Shown: positions 20,298 to 29,212 of the stretch, piece after piece | Layout: the number at the start of each line of letters is the position of its first letter | Numbering within the stretch: position 1 is the stretch's first letter | DNA from: Paraburkholderia sp. BL10I2N1 | GTDB taxonomy: Bacteria; Pseudomonadota; Gammaproteobacteria; Burkholderiales; Burkholderiaceae | Assembly: GCF_004361815.1 (NCBI RefSeq) | Contig: NZ_SNWA01000002.1 | Span: 868,001-932,000 of the forward strand | Length of the DNA stretch: 64,000 bases | Direction of reading: 5' to 3' | Position numbers and translations under genes: made by a program | Notes under the pieces: generated by a model | The model's input: the letters and a program-made list of their open reading frames with translations, nothing else | Told to the model about the DNA's origin: nothing | Databases searched by the model: none

Positions 20298-21235
20298 CGC
20301 TCACTCCACAATTTTGTTGCGGGCGCAAATTTATTCGAGCCTGCGGATGCGATTGTTTGGAACTAATTAAACGGGTTTAACGGATTGGAGGGAGACCGCC
20401 ATCAAGAACGTAGCGAGAAACGACTGCGTACAGTCTACTTCACGATCAACAGGGCTATTTTTGCAGTTTGATTGGCACCCGGGAATGTATCTGTTTGCTC
20501 TGCACGTCACACATGGACGTGTCTCATTCCGGCCACCGCCAGTTCCTCGAACTTCTAGAATAGGCCGCCCAGCCCTCAAATACCAGACGGGATCGGCATC
20601 GCTGACGGTCTCTAATCGATGTCGTACCGGCAAAACGAGGTCCTGCCGTCGGATTTCGCCACAGCGCGCAATACGTTTTATCGCCATCGAAATGCATGGC
20701 CTCCCGGCTTCATCGATGCTCCGAAACGCGCTTATGGCGAAGCATCTACGTGCCGCGCAACACGGTCGCTTCCGGTCTCTCCTCGATCCGGGAGACCCGC
20801 CCGCGACTGCAGTGCGGCATATCGCTGGAGCCGAAATCCGATGTGTGAAACTGTTAAAGAGGTTCGGATCAGGCCGGCCGCATACCTGCGACCGGGGCAG
20901 TCATCTGGCGATCAAGCATCTGGCGGTCAACCCTTGCAAATGCGACTACGCAGCGTTTGCGGGACGGTACACGCGCTGGCGCTTGCTGGAATCTGCGCGG
21001 GTATTGGCGTCAGACTTGGGTCCATCGCTCAAGACTATCCGTAGATCACGGCTCGTTCATACTGAACGCCCCGTAGTCGACGCAGCATCGACATTTCCTT
21101 TTCGAGTCACTCTCATGAATCCAGCTTCGATCGCCCGTTTGATGACAGCGATTTTTTACCGCGATATCAATTCGCTATCCGAATCAATAAACTCTTCAAG
21201 CCCATACACCGCACCGCATCCCGACGCTCCCGGTA
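20298..21235. other. Gene-poor 0.9-kb stretch
   Basis: Open frames exist (for example 20461-21333 and 20619-21044 on the plus strand) but their translations have no recognisable domain, a composition like random high-GC sequence, and no Shine-Dalgarno site that I trust. The base composition is lower in GC than the flanking genes. I see no RNA gene or mobile-element ends. It could be decayed coding DNA or a regulatory spacer upstream of the ATPase gene. Confidence 0.4.
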
Positions 21236-21463
21236 CTATTTTTGAACCGGTCGCAAGGCGCCGCGCGTCCAACTGCGCAACAGGCTTAGAACGCACCCGC
21301 CCGTCAGCATGCCCAGCACATAAATGCCTATGACGAGCAACGACGCGGGCAAAGTAACGCTAGCCGAGAACAGTGACAAAGTCACCATCTGGAAATTCTG
21401 GATCTTGAACAGCAGCACGACCGCTGTCACCAGCACGATAAGCGCAATATAGACAAATTTCAT
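21236..21463 (-). CDS. LapA-family small membrane protein
   Basis: The 75-residue protein has two transmembrane helices (MKFVYIALIVLVTAVVLLF, then PASLLVIGIYVLGMLTGGCVLSLL) separated by the short conserved stretch KIQNFQMVTLSLFSASVTL. This is the lipopolysaccharide assembly protein A (DUF1049) pattern of N..x..V.L.. between two helices. GGGGAG sits 8-10 bases before the ATG at 21463, ruling out the longer frame. LapA relatives act with LapB in control of LPS synthesis in enterobacteria, but many Burkholderia paralogues are uncharacterised. Confidence 0.78.
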   Translation of the reverse strand: MKFVYIALIVLVTAVVLLFKIQNFQMVTLSLFSASVTLPASLLVIGIYVLGMLTGGCVLSLLRSWTRGALRPVQK

Positions 21464-22101
21464 ATCGAAGCTCCCCTCTTGCGTTGAGATACTTCCGATG
21501 AGCGCGATCGAGTCCACTTCAGGCGTAAAAGCGCTCCGGTCTGGACACGATATATTTACCACGACATCCGGTGCAAAAGTACCAAAGAAGCGGAAGAGAA
21601 AGCATGAAGCGATAGATTGAGCGGCACAAGACCGACTTCAGGGCGGGTACGGGGTGCCCCGATACACCGGCCACTGTTTACCGCGCCGAAATAACCACGA
21701 TGGTTGTTGGATAACCTGAAACGAATCCTCTTCACCGGCAATCGGCCGCGCAAAACGTTTTCACCACCGATCCGCAAAGTCGGCGCGCTCATTCCGCATG
21801 ACAACCATCAGCAATCCTTTGGATTCTTATAGAAAGGGAGTTAGACTGCACATCGCGCCAACTGAACTCTTCGGAGAAGAAACATGAATGTCAAATCTGA
21901 CCAGTGCGCCTGCATAAGTGTTTCTTCAAACAGCCGACGGGCAGCCCATCCATGCCCTCACCTCCAGCAGTGCGCTATCTGAAAGCTTTTTGATCGGAAT
22001 CAGAAGGCAAAGCGACCGTCGATAGAGCCCCGACAGGCGCAACACGGCGCTACACCTGCCTCGTCCGATCCCACCTCGCATTACCCGACCGGAGACCTGC
22101 C
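21464..22101. other. Intergenic region with one tiny Cys-containing frame
   Basis: No substantial gene is visible. A 32-codon frame at 21884-21982 starts MNVKSDQCACIS behind a good ribosome site (GGAGAAGAAAC). The start looks like small metal-binding (metallothionein-type) proteins, but the frame soon loses any family pattern; it may be a remnant or chance. The right end holds the leader of the MipA/OmpV gene. Confidence 0.35.
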
Positions 22102-22962
22102 ATGCGTTATACCTCGATACGTCGCAAGACCAGTCTGCTGCTGGGCTGTGCTCTCTCGCTGCTCGCCGCCCCCGCGATGGCCGACGACACCGTCTCCATT
22201 TCGGACAGCCTGTACGCCCTCTCCAATGCGGAAGACCCCAATGTGGCCCAGCCCAACGCATGGCATTTCACGGTGGGCGGCGGCATGGTCGTCATGCCGA
22301 AATTCCCTGGCGCCAGCGGCACCAAGGTTGAAGGCGTACCGCTCCTCGGCGCGAGCTACGGCCGCTATTTCATCGGTTCAAACCCGGACGCGGGGGCGCT
22401 GCTCAGTCTCGGCGCGTATCTGTATCGGGACAGCAACTGGCGCGTGGGACTCGCGGTGACCTACGATTTCATCGAGCCGCGGCAGGAATCCGACGATGCA
22501 CGGCTGCACGGCCTTGGCGATGTCCAGCGTACGGCACACGCAGAACTGTTCGTTATCTACACGTACGCGTGGGTCTCAGCGCGCGGCAGCGTTTTGACTG
22601 ATATCGCTGGAAAAGACCGGGGAACGGTGGCAACGTTCGACGTGATGGCAAAGTATCAGCCGATCCCCGAACTGACGCTCACCGCGGGGCCAGGACTAAC
22701 ATGGGCCAGCAGTGAGTACAACCAGACCTATTTTGGCATCGACGAAGAGCAAAGTGCCCGCTCCGGCCTCGCCAGCTTCTCTCCCGGCTCGGGGGTGAAC
22801 AACCTGCGCTTCTCGGTCGGCGCACGCTATCGTCTTGCAGACCACTGGAATATCGGGGCGTCTATCACGGCCGCCTGGCTGCGCGGCGATGCAGGCGACA
22901 GTCCGATCGTCGAAAAGAAGAATCAGATGACGTATGCCCTCTTCGCCAGCTACCTGTTCTAA
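22102..22962 (+). CDS. MipA/OmpV-family outer-membrane protein
   Basis: This 286-residue protein has a Sec signal peptide (SLLLGCALSLLAAPAMA|DD) and then a beta-rich chain with alternating aromatic residues ending in F (LFASYLF), the usual outer-membrane C-terminal signature. Family blocks are WHFTVGGGMVVMPKFPGASG, GRYFIGSN and LTAGPGLTWASSEYNQTYFGI. MipA was described as a scaffold for murein-synthesising enzymes and OmpV as an outer-membrane protein; the exact role in this lineage is unknown. It is transcribed alone and converges on the GMC oxidoreductase gene. Confidence 0.9.
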   Translation: MRYTSIRRKTSLLLGCALSLLAAPAMADDTVSISDSLYALSNAEDPNVAQPNAWHFTVGGGMVVMPKFPGASGTKVEGVPLLGASYGRYFIGSNPDAGALLSLGAYLYRDSNWRVGLAVTYDFIEPRQESDDARLHGLGDVQRTAHAELFVIYTYAWVSARGSVLTDIAGKDRGTVATFDVMAKYQPIPELTLTAGPGLTWASSEYNQTYFGIDEEQSARSGLASFSPGSGVNNLRFSVGARYRLADHWNIGASITAAWLRGDAGDSPIVEKKNQMTYALFASYLF

Positions 22963-23098
22963 AGGCAGGAGGTGCAGGTCGCAGGTCCTGAACCGAAGCG
23001 CGCAATTTGACGTAGCGCATGAAACGGCCGGCGACAGGCAAAAGCAAGACGGCCGTCTCGCGCCGACGTCGAAACGGCCAGTCGTCCGCTCAAGCAGA

Positions 23099-24760
23099 TC
23101 AGTGCGCGACAGCCATCTCCCCGATCGCGTGCACCGGAAGCCCGTCGGCATCAGCATCTTCGAGAATCATCGCAGCCCCCTTCTCCGCGACCATCATGGT
23201 AGGCGCGTTAATGTTGCCCGACGTGATGTTCGGGAAGATCGACGCATCGACAATCCGCAATCCGGCGATGCCATGCACACGCAGACGCTCATCGACCACG
23301 GAGGTCTGCGGGTCCGGTCCCATCGCACACGATCCACACAGGTGATAGATCGATCCTGACTGCTCGCGAAAGTATTGCAGCATCGCTTCGCGGCCCTGCA
23401 CCTGCGGCCCCGGAGAAATTTCCTCGACCGTGATGTCCCTCAGTGCAGGAGAAGCCATCACCTTGCGGATCAGCTCGCAACCCTGCACGACTTCATCGAG
23501 GTCCTTCTCCGTCGTCAACGCGTTGATGCGGATCTTTGCCGGATCTTCGACACGGGTCGACGCGATTTCGATCGAGCCGCGGCTGGTCGGCCGGCAAGGG
23601 TTGAATGCGAGCAGGAAGCCCGAGTACGGCTCCGGCTCCAGATTCGCCTTGCTGCTCTTCGGAATACGGTACGACAGCGGATTGAAGTACAGCTGCAGGT
23701 TCGGCTGCGCCTCTTCGTCGTTGCCCCTGAAAAATCCGCCCGACTGGTTTACGCTCATCGCGAGCGGCCCCTTGCGCGTCAGCAGATACTGCAAGCCGAG
23801 TTTCAGCTTGCCGATGAGCGGCCGCATCTCGTCGTTCAGCGTCTTACGGTTCGAGCGATAGTAGAAGCTCACGCACAAGTGGTCCTGCAGGTTCTGTCCG
23901 ACCGCCGGCAACTCGTGCACGAGCGGAATGCGATGCTTCGCGAGCAGGTCGCGCTCGCCCACGCCTGAAAGCTGCAAAAGCTTGGGCGTATCGACAGCGC
24001 CGGCCGCCAGAATCACCTCGCGATTCGCGATGAAGCGCCTGACCTCGCCGTTCTGCCGGACGACCACGCCGGTCGCGCGTTTCTGGTTGTCGAACAGCAC
24101 CTGGCTTGCGAGCACGTTGCACTCGACCGTCAGATTCTTGCGACCCAGCACCGGATGCAGGTACTCGAAGCTGCTCGACGAACGCTGTCCGTTACGCGTA
24201 TTCACGTCGTAGATGCCCGCGCCTTCGAACTGCGCGCCGTTGAAATCGTGCGTGCGCCTGTAGCCCGCCTGCTCGCAGCCTTTCAGGAACACGTGGCAGA
24301 TCGGATGCACGTCGTCCTTCATCGGTGAAATGCGGATCGGGCCGTCGGCGCCGTGATATTCGGTGTTGCCAAGCGGATGCGACTCAAGCTTGCGGAAGTA
24401 CGGCAGCACGTCGCGAAAGCCCCAGCCGCGATTGCCGGCGGCGGCCCAGTCGTCGAAATCATGAGGCTGTCCGCGCACGTAGATCATTGCGTTGATCGAA
24501 CCGGAACCACCCTGCACCTTGCCGCGCGGGCAGTAGATCGGGCGGTTGTCGAGTTCCTTCTCCGGCTCGCTGTAGTACATCCAGTTATACGTTTCGTTGT
24601 AGTACGTCCTGGTGAAACCGACCGGAATCCGGAACCAGAAGGAATCGTCCTTGCCGCCTGCTTCCAGCAGCAGCACGGAATGGCTTCCGGACGCGGAGAG
24701 ACGATTGGCGAGGATGCAGCCCGCGGAGCCCGCGCCGACGATGATGTAGTCGTAGTTCAT
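23099..24760 (-). CDS. GMC-family FAD oxidoreductase (choline/alcohol dehydrogenase-like)
   Basis: The 553-residue flavoenzyme has the FAD-binding N-terminus DYIIVGAGSAGCILANRLS, the GMC signature 1 region GGSGSINAMIYVRGQ, signature 2 GAVDTPKLLQLSGVG, and the catalytic C-terminal blocks SIYHLCGSCAMG (active-site His) and NINAPTMMVAEKGA. It oxidises a primary or secondary alcohol and passes electrons to oxygen or an acceptor. It is the last gene of a run with an enolase-superfamily enzyme (40 bases upstream) and a sugar-acid-type MFS carrier, so its substrate is probably a small polyol or sugar acid rather than choline. Confidence 0.9.
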   Translation of the reverse strand: MNYDYIIVGAGSAGCILANRLSASGSHSVLLLEAGGKDDSFWFRIPVGFTRTYYNETYNWMYYSEPEKELDNRPIYCPRGKVQGGSGSINAMIYVRGQPHDFDDWAAAGNRGWGFRDVLPYFRKLESHPLGNTEYHGADGPIRISPMKDDVHPICHVFLKGCEQAGYRRTHDFNGAQFEGAGIYDVNTRNGQRSSSSFEYLHPVLGRKNLTVECNVLASQVLFDNQKRATGVVVRQNGEVRRFIANREVILAAGAVDTPKLLQLSGVGERDLLAKHRIPLVHELPAVGQNLQDHLCVSFYYRSNRKTLNDEMRPLIGKLKLGLQYLLTRKGPLAMSVNQSGGFFRGNDEEAQPNLQLYFNPLSYRIPKSSKANLEPEPYSGFLLAFNPCRPTSRGSIEIASTRVEDPAKIRINALTTEKDLDEVVQGCELIRKVMASPALRDITVEEISPGPQVQGREAMLQYFREQSGSIYHLCGSCAMGPDPQTSVVDERLRVHGIAGLRIVDASIFPNITSGNINAPTMMVAEKGAAMILEDADADGLPVHAIGEMAVAH

Positions 24761-24800
24761 GCTGTTAGCGCCCGAAGACGCCCCTGTCGAAATGCAAGGA

Positions 24801-26018
24801 TCAACCCCTGGCCGGCGACGTGTCTTTCACGTCGGCCGGGACCGGCGCCATCTGCAGATGCAGCCTGTCGCCCGTGTAGGGCGAATGCTGCTGCACGACT
24901 TCCATGTTCAGTTCGACGCCGAGACCCGGTTCCGTCGACGGAATGATGTAGCCGTCTTCCCAGCGCAGCGGCGTCTTGAGGATTTCCGCGTGGAAACCGC
25001 CCCATGTGCCGATGCTTTCCTGAATCAGGAAGTTAGGCGTGCACGTCGCCAGCTGGATGCTCGCGGCCGCCCCGATGGGGCCGTTGTAGAGATGCGGGGC
25101 GATCTGGGCGTAGTACACCTCGGCCAGCGTCGCGACCTTCTTCGCTTCCAGCAGACCGCCGACACGCGACACATTCAGTTGCAGGATCGACGCCGCGCCC
25201 GCTTCGAGCAGCTTGAAGAATTCGTACTTGGTGGTCAGGCGCTCGCCTGCTGCGATGGGAATGCTGGTGTGCTGCGCCACCTGCGCCATCGCCCCTTCCT
25301 GCCCTGGTGGAACCGGCTCCTCGAACCACAGCGGATCGTATCTCTCCAGACGCTTCGCAAGACGGATGGCCGATGACGGCGCCATCTGTCCGTGCGTGCC
25401 GAACAGCAGGTCAGCCTTGTTACCGACCGCCTCGCGCACCTTGCGGCAAAACGTTTCGCAACGGTCCAGCACCTCGAGCGAGAGTTGATGCCCCGAGTAC
25501 GCGGTGTACGGACCGGCCGGATCGAACTTCACGGCCGTAAAGCCGCGCTTCACATTCGCGGCGGCGCATTCGGCTGCGAGATCGGGATCGTCGTAGTCGT
25601 ACTCGCCGCGACGGTTCTTCGGATACAGGTACGTGTACGAACGCAGACGCTCATGCACGCGGCCGCCCAGCAACTCATACACCGGCTTGTTCGCCGCCTT
25701 GCCGATGATGTCCCAGCACGCCATCTCGAGGCCGCTGACGACGCCCATCATCGTCAGGTCCGGGCGCTGCGTGAAGCCGCTCGAATACGCCTGCCGCCAC
25801 AGCCGTTCGACATGATGCGGATCCTCGTCGAGCAGATAGCGCAAGAACACGTCGTCGATGATAGGCATCATCGCTTTCGGATGGAACGTTGCCGAATAAA
25901 TTTCGCCGACGCCCTCGATCCCGCAATCCGTCTTCAGCTTGACGAAGATCCAGTACATGCCACCCAGATGCGGCGGCGGCACGGCCACGATATGTGTTTC
26001 GAGCGAGACGACTTTCAT
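24801..26018 (-). CDS. Enolase-superfamily (mandelate racemase/galactonate dehydratase-like) enzyme
   Basis: The 405-residue protein has the N-terminal capping domain and the (beta/alpha)7-beta barrel of the MR/MLE group. Visible blocks are WDIIGKAANKPVYELLGG, the lysine-bearing AVKFDPAGP, FEEPVPP and AAGERLTT (two metal ligands), and the His block APHLYNGPIG. At the usual first metal-ligand position (D-x-H-G-R in acid-sugar dehydratases) it reads G-T-H-G-Q. It probably dehydrates or cycloisomerises an acid sugar. Its ATG abuts the stop of the MFS gene (26018/26019), so both are translated from one message. Confidence 0.85.
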   Translation of the reverse strand: MKVVSLETHIVAVPPPHLGGMYWIFVKLKTDCGIEGVGEIYSATFHPKAMMPIIDDVFLRYLLDEDPHHVERLWRQAYSSGFTQRPDLTMMGVVSGLEMACWDIIGKAANKPVYELLGGRVHERLRSYTYLYPKNRRGEYDYDDPDLAAECAAANVKRGFTAVKFDPAGPYTAYSGHQLSLEVLDRCETFCRKVREAVGNKADLLFGTHGQMAPSSAIRLAKRLERYDPLWFEEPVPPGQEGAMAQVAQHTSIPIAAGERLTTKYEFFKLLEAGAASILQLNVSRVGGLLEAKKVATLAEVYYAQIAPHLYNGPIGAAASIQLATCTPNFLIQESIGTWGGFHAEILKTPLRWEDGYIIPSTEPGLGVELNMEVVQQHSPYTGDRLHLQMAPVPADVKDTSPARG

Positions 26019-27335
26019 TTACACACCTTTCTTGTTGTTGAGCGTGTTCCGCAGCGCGAGGCCCGCGATACCGCCGAGCGCGGCGACAGCGGCCACATAA
26101 CCGAAATAGAACTGGTAGCCGAGCACGCCCGGGTACGTCTGCGTCAGATAGCCGTTGATCAGCGGCAGGAATACGTCCGGCGAATAACCGAGCACCGATA
26201 TCAGACCGATCGCGAGGCCCATCGTCGATACGGGAATGTTGCAGCGATCGAGCAACGCCCAGTAGAGCCCGCGAATTGCGTACGTCAGCACGCGGATGAA
26301 GAGGACGAGGAAGGCGAGCATCAGATGGCTGCTGATGCCAGGCGCGGCAACGAGACCGACCAGCGACAACGCAGCGAGAAAAAGCGCGATGATGAGCACG
26401 GAGATCTTCGAGAAGCGATCGCCGAGATAGCCGCCGCCGATGCCGCCGATCGGGCGCATCCACAGCTTGAGCGTCGTAATCGTGCCGGCCATCACCACCG
26501 ACAGTCCGATCTGCCCTTCATGCAGATACGCCGAGAAACTGTACGTCGCCCAGAACACCTGATAGCCGCAGAACACGATGGCCGCCACGAGCCACAGCTC
26601 CGGAATCTTCGCGAGCGTCTTCAGGTCGACCAGTACGTTATTGCGTCTGCTGGCGACGCCGCGCTTCGCGGCAACGCTCCCCGCAGGATCTCTCACGAGG
26701 CCGAGCGCGACACCGAGTGCAATGCACAGGAACGCGTACATGTAGATGACGAGCCTGAAACCGGTGGCGACGGGTTCGCCCTTCGTCTGCGTCACCCACG
26801 CAAACAGCGTGATCGCGACAGTGGCGAGCATCGCTTCGACGAGGCCGCGGCCGCCGTCGAGGAAGCCGAAGAAGCGGCCCTGCTCGTCGCTGCCGGCAAT
26901 CAGCATCACGCGCTTGATGACGGCGGCCCAGAACGTGAGGCCGGTCGTGAGACCCCAGCAGCCGAAGATCACCATCAGCGCGTGGAACGACGGCGCTGTC
27001 GAATACCAGAGCCCGAGGGCGCCCGTTGCGATCAGCGAGAAGCAGATCAGAAGACGCGGCGCGATCCGGTCCGCGAGCCAGCCGCTCGGCAGATAGCTCA
27101 GGAGGAAGATCGTGCCGAGCGAGGAATACAGATAGCCGAGCTGGCTTTCGTTGATGCGGAAGACTTCCAGCATCGTCGGCTGATAGACCTGCCGCAGATA
27201 CAGAATCGGATAGATCGCACCAGCTGCGATGACGAGCAGAAGCAGCTGGGTATAACGCTGCGCGCGCGTGTCGCGCAACGCAGCGGCTTCGCTGGAAATG
27301 CCCGGCGTGAGGGATTGAACGGGTTGGGTAGACAC
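26019..27335 (-). CDS. MFS transporter (organic/sugar-acid type)
   Basis: This 438-residue carrier has twelve predicted helices. The start is GTG at 27335, fixed by AGGAG nine bases upstream and giving STQPVQSL. It begins with helix 1 at LLLLVIAAGAIYPILYL and contains MFS loop motifs (SGWLADRIAPR after helix 2, GGGYLGDRFSKI in the second half). It probably imports the substrate of the following enolase-superfamily enzyme and GMC oxidoreductase. It lies 157 bases after the aldehyde dehydrogenase gene, so it may have its own promoter or share a long transcript. Confidence 0.88.
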   Translation of the reverse strand: MSTQPVQSLTPGISSEAAALRDTRAQRYTQLLLLVIAAGAIYPILYLRQVYQPTMLEVFRINESQLGYLYSSLGTIFLLSYLPSGWLADRIAPRLLICFSLIATGALGLWYSTAPSFHALMVIFGCWGLTTGLTFWAAVIKRVMLIAGSDEQGRFFGFLDGGRGLVEAMLATVAITLFAWVTQTKGEPVATGFRLVIYMYAFLCIALGVALGLVRDPAGSVAAKRGVASRRNNVLVDLKTLAKIPELWLVAAIVFCGYQVFWATYSFSAYLHEGQIGLSVVMAGTITTLKLWMRPIGGIGGGYLGDRFSKISVLIIALFLAALSLVGLVAAPGISSHLMLAFLVLFIRVLTYAIRGLYWALLDRCNIPVSTMGLAIGLISVLGYSPDVFLPLINGYLTQTYPGVLGYQFYFGYVAAVAALGGIAGLALRNTLNNKKGV

Positions 27336-27492
27336 TGGAACGCTCCTGAGAGACACCCTGCGCCCGGCGCCTCGATGCGCGGGCTCTGGCACGTCTCCGA
27401 TATCTTTTGTTATGTCTGCAATGCACGGCGAACGCGCACCTGCCAGTTCGGACAAGCGCCTTCCGTTCACACGGAAAGCGCCCCGGATGGGA

Positions 27493-28917
27493 TCAGTACT
27501 TCATGACGACGAGACGGGTCTGCGTGAATTCGAGCATGCCGTGCTTGCCGTCGTCGCCGCCGAGGCCGGAGCGTTTCCAGCCTGCATGGAAGCCCTGATA
27601 CGGATCGGCCGGCGTGCGGTTCACATACAGTTCGCCCGCTTCGATGTTGTTCGCCACCTTCATCGTGTTGCGATAGTTTTCGCTGTACAGCACCGACGAC
27701 AGGCCGAACTGGTGATCATTGGCCATCTCCAGCGCTTCGTCGAGCGTGCGGTATTTGACGACGGGCATGATCGGGCCGAAGGTTTCTTCCTGGATGATCT
27801 CCATGTCCTGGCGGCAGTTCGACAGCAGCGTCGCCGGATAGAAGAAGCCCTTGCCTTCGGGCAGCTTGCCGCCCGTTTCGATCCTCGCGCCCGCCGCGAC
27901 TGCACGCTCCACCATCGCGTGAATCGAATGACGCGACGACTCGTTGACGAGCGGCCCCATCCAGCCTGCGTTTTCGCTGCGGTCGCCGGATTTCACGGCG
28001 CTCATGTGTTCCTTGAGCAGCGCGACGAAGCGCTCATGCACGCTCTCGTGCACATAGACGCGTTCGATGGCCGTGCACAGCTGGCCGCAATGCGTGGTCT
28101 TCGAGGCCACGAGATCGCGCGCGGCCTTCTCCAGATCGGCATCCGGCTCGATGATCGCGGGCGTCTTGCCGCCCAGTTCGAGCGACGGCTTTGCAATATT
28201 CGCCTTGCAGTATTCGAGCACCTTGCGGCCCGCACCGACGCTGCCCGTGAGCGTGATCATGCCGACTGCCGGATGCGTGCAGACTGCTTCGGCCGTCGCA
28301 TGGCTCATCGCGAGAATGTTCACGACGCCAGCCGGCAATCCCGCCTGCGCCACAGCCTTCGCAATTTCGAACGCGGATGTCGGCGTGTTGTTGCTCGGGC
28401 GCACGATCACTGTATTGCCGGTGATCAACGCAGGCGCAATCTTGCGCATCAGCGTGTACACCGGGAAATTGAATGGAATCAGGCACGCGACGACGCCGAT
28501 CGGCTCACGATGCAGCACAAGGTTTTCGTCAGGGGTGTCGCTGGGGATGACTTCGCCTTCGATCCGGCGCGCCCATTCAGCGTGGTAGCGGGTGATCTGG
28601 CCAGCGTAGACCGCCTCGCTGGTCGCATCGGCGACGCTCTTGCCCGATTCCTGCGCCAGCGCCGCGCCGATGGCGGGCGCGCATTCCGTCAGCGCGTCGG
28701 CCAGCTTCTGCAGATAAGCGCCGCGTTCGGTGGACGGCAGTTTGCGCCAGCCCTTCTGCGCGGTCGCCGCGGCTTCGACTGCGGCGACGGCTTCGGCCTT
28801 CGAGGCGCCGGAAACCTGCGCGATCAACGCTTCGGTGGCGGGGTTGTAGACGGGGATGAGTTCATCGGTTGCGGGTTCGATGAACTGGCCGCTGACGAAA
28901 TTCCGATCGAGTCGCAT
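27493..28917 (-). CDS. NAD(P)-dependent aldehyde dehydrogenase (AldA-like)
   Basis: The 474-residue enzyme starts at MRLDRNFVSGQF (28917). It carries the full ALDH set: cofactor site PFNFPVYTLMRKIAPALITGN, glycine motif TGSVGAG, general base Glu in ELGGKTP, catalytic Cys in HCGQLCTAIERVYV, and the C-terminal EETFGPIMPVV. It oxidises an aldehyde to its acid. It resembles lactaldehyde/glycolaldehyde dehydrogenases, which fits a sugar-derived pathway ending in a small aldehyde. The neighbours on the same strand are the sugar-acid carrier downstream and a LysR regulator upstream. Confidence 0.92.
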   Translation of the reverse strand: MRLDRNFVSGQFIEPATDELIPVYNPATEALIAQVSGASKAEAVAAVEAAATAQKGWRKLPSTERGAYLQKLADALTECAPAIGAALAQESGKSVADATSEAVYAGQITRYHAEWARRIEGEVIPSDTPDENLVLHREPIGVVACLIPFNFPVYTLMRKIAPALITGNTVIVRPSNNTPTSAFEIAKAVAQAGLPAGVVNILAMSHATAEAVCTHPAVGMITLTGSVGAGRKVLEYCKANIAKPSLELGGKTPAIIEPDADLEKAARDLVASKTTHCGQLCTAIERVYVHESVHERFVALLKEHMSAVKSGDRSENAGWMGPLVNESSRHSIHAMVERAVAAGARIETGGKLPEGKGFFYPATLLSNCRQDMEIIQEETFGPIMPVVKYRTLDEALEMANDHQFGLSSVLYSENYRNTMKVANNIEAGELYVNRTPADPYQGFHAGWKRSGLGGDDGKHGMLEFTQTRLVVMKY

Positions 28918-29212
28918 GTTTCTTACCAGGTGGCGGAGTGCGAAAAGTGCATGGCCAGCGGCTATGGGATCCATTCCACCGGCGCATGGAGCGAATCTTC
29001 CGTGCGCGACCAGGAGACGACAAGCGACTAATTTGGGCGACAAACATTCGAAAAACGCATGTTAGTCGGTAGATTGACAAGCGGGAATGCTGCCGGATCG
29101 TCGGCCCGGCTGGACGTTGCCCGGCACGATCTCGCCTGACAACCCGGCAACCTGATCCAGAATCGGAGATATCGGAGATGAGCGATTGCGCCGCACGCGG
29201 CATCGCCCGTGT

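Noticed and set aside
20461..21333. 290-codon open frame as a possible gene
   Set aside because: There is no ribosome site, domain or regular codon bias, and its end overlaps the LapA-like gene antisense.
25392..27506. 704-codon open frame on the plus strand
   Set aside because: It is antisense to the enolase-type and MFS genes, rich in His/Arg/Glu in a codon-shadow pattern, with no domains.
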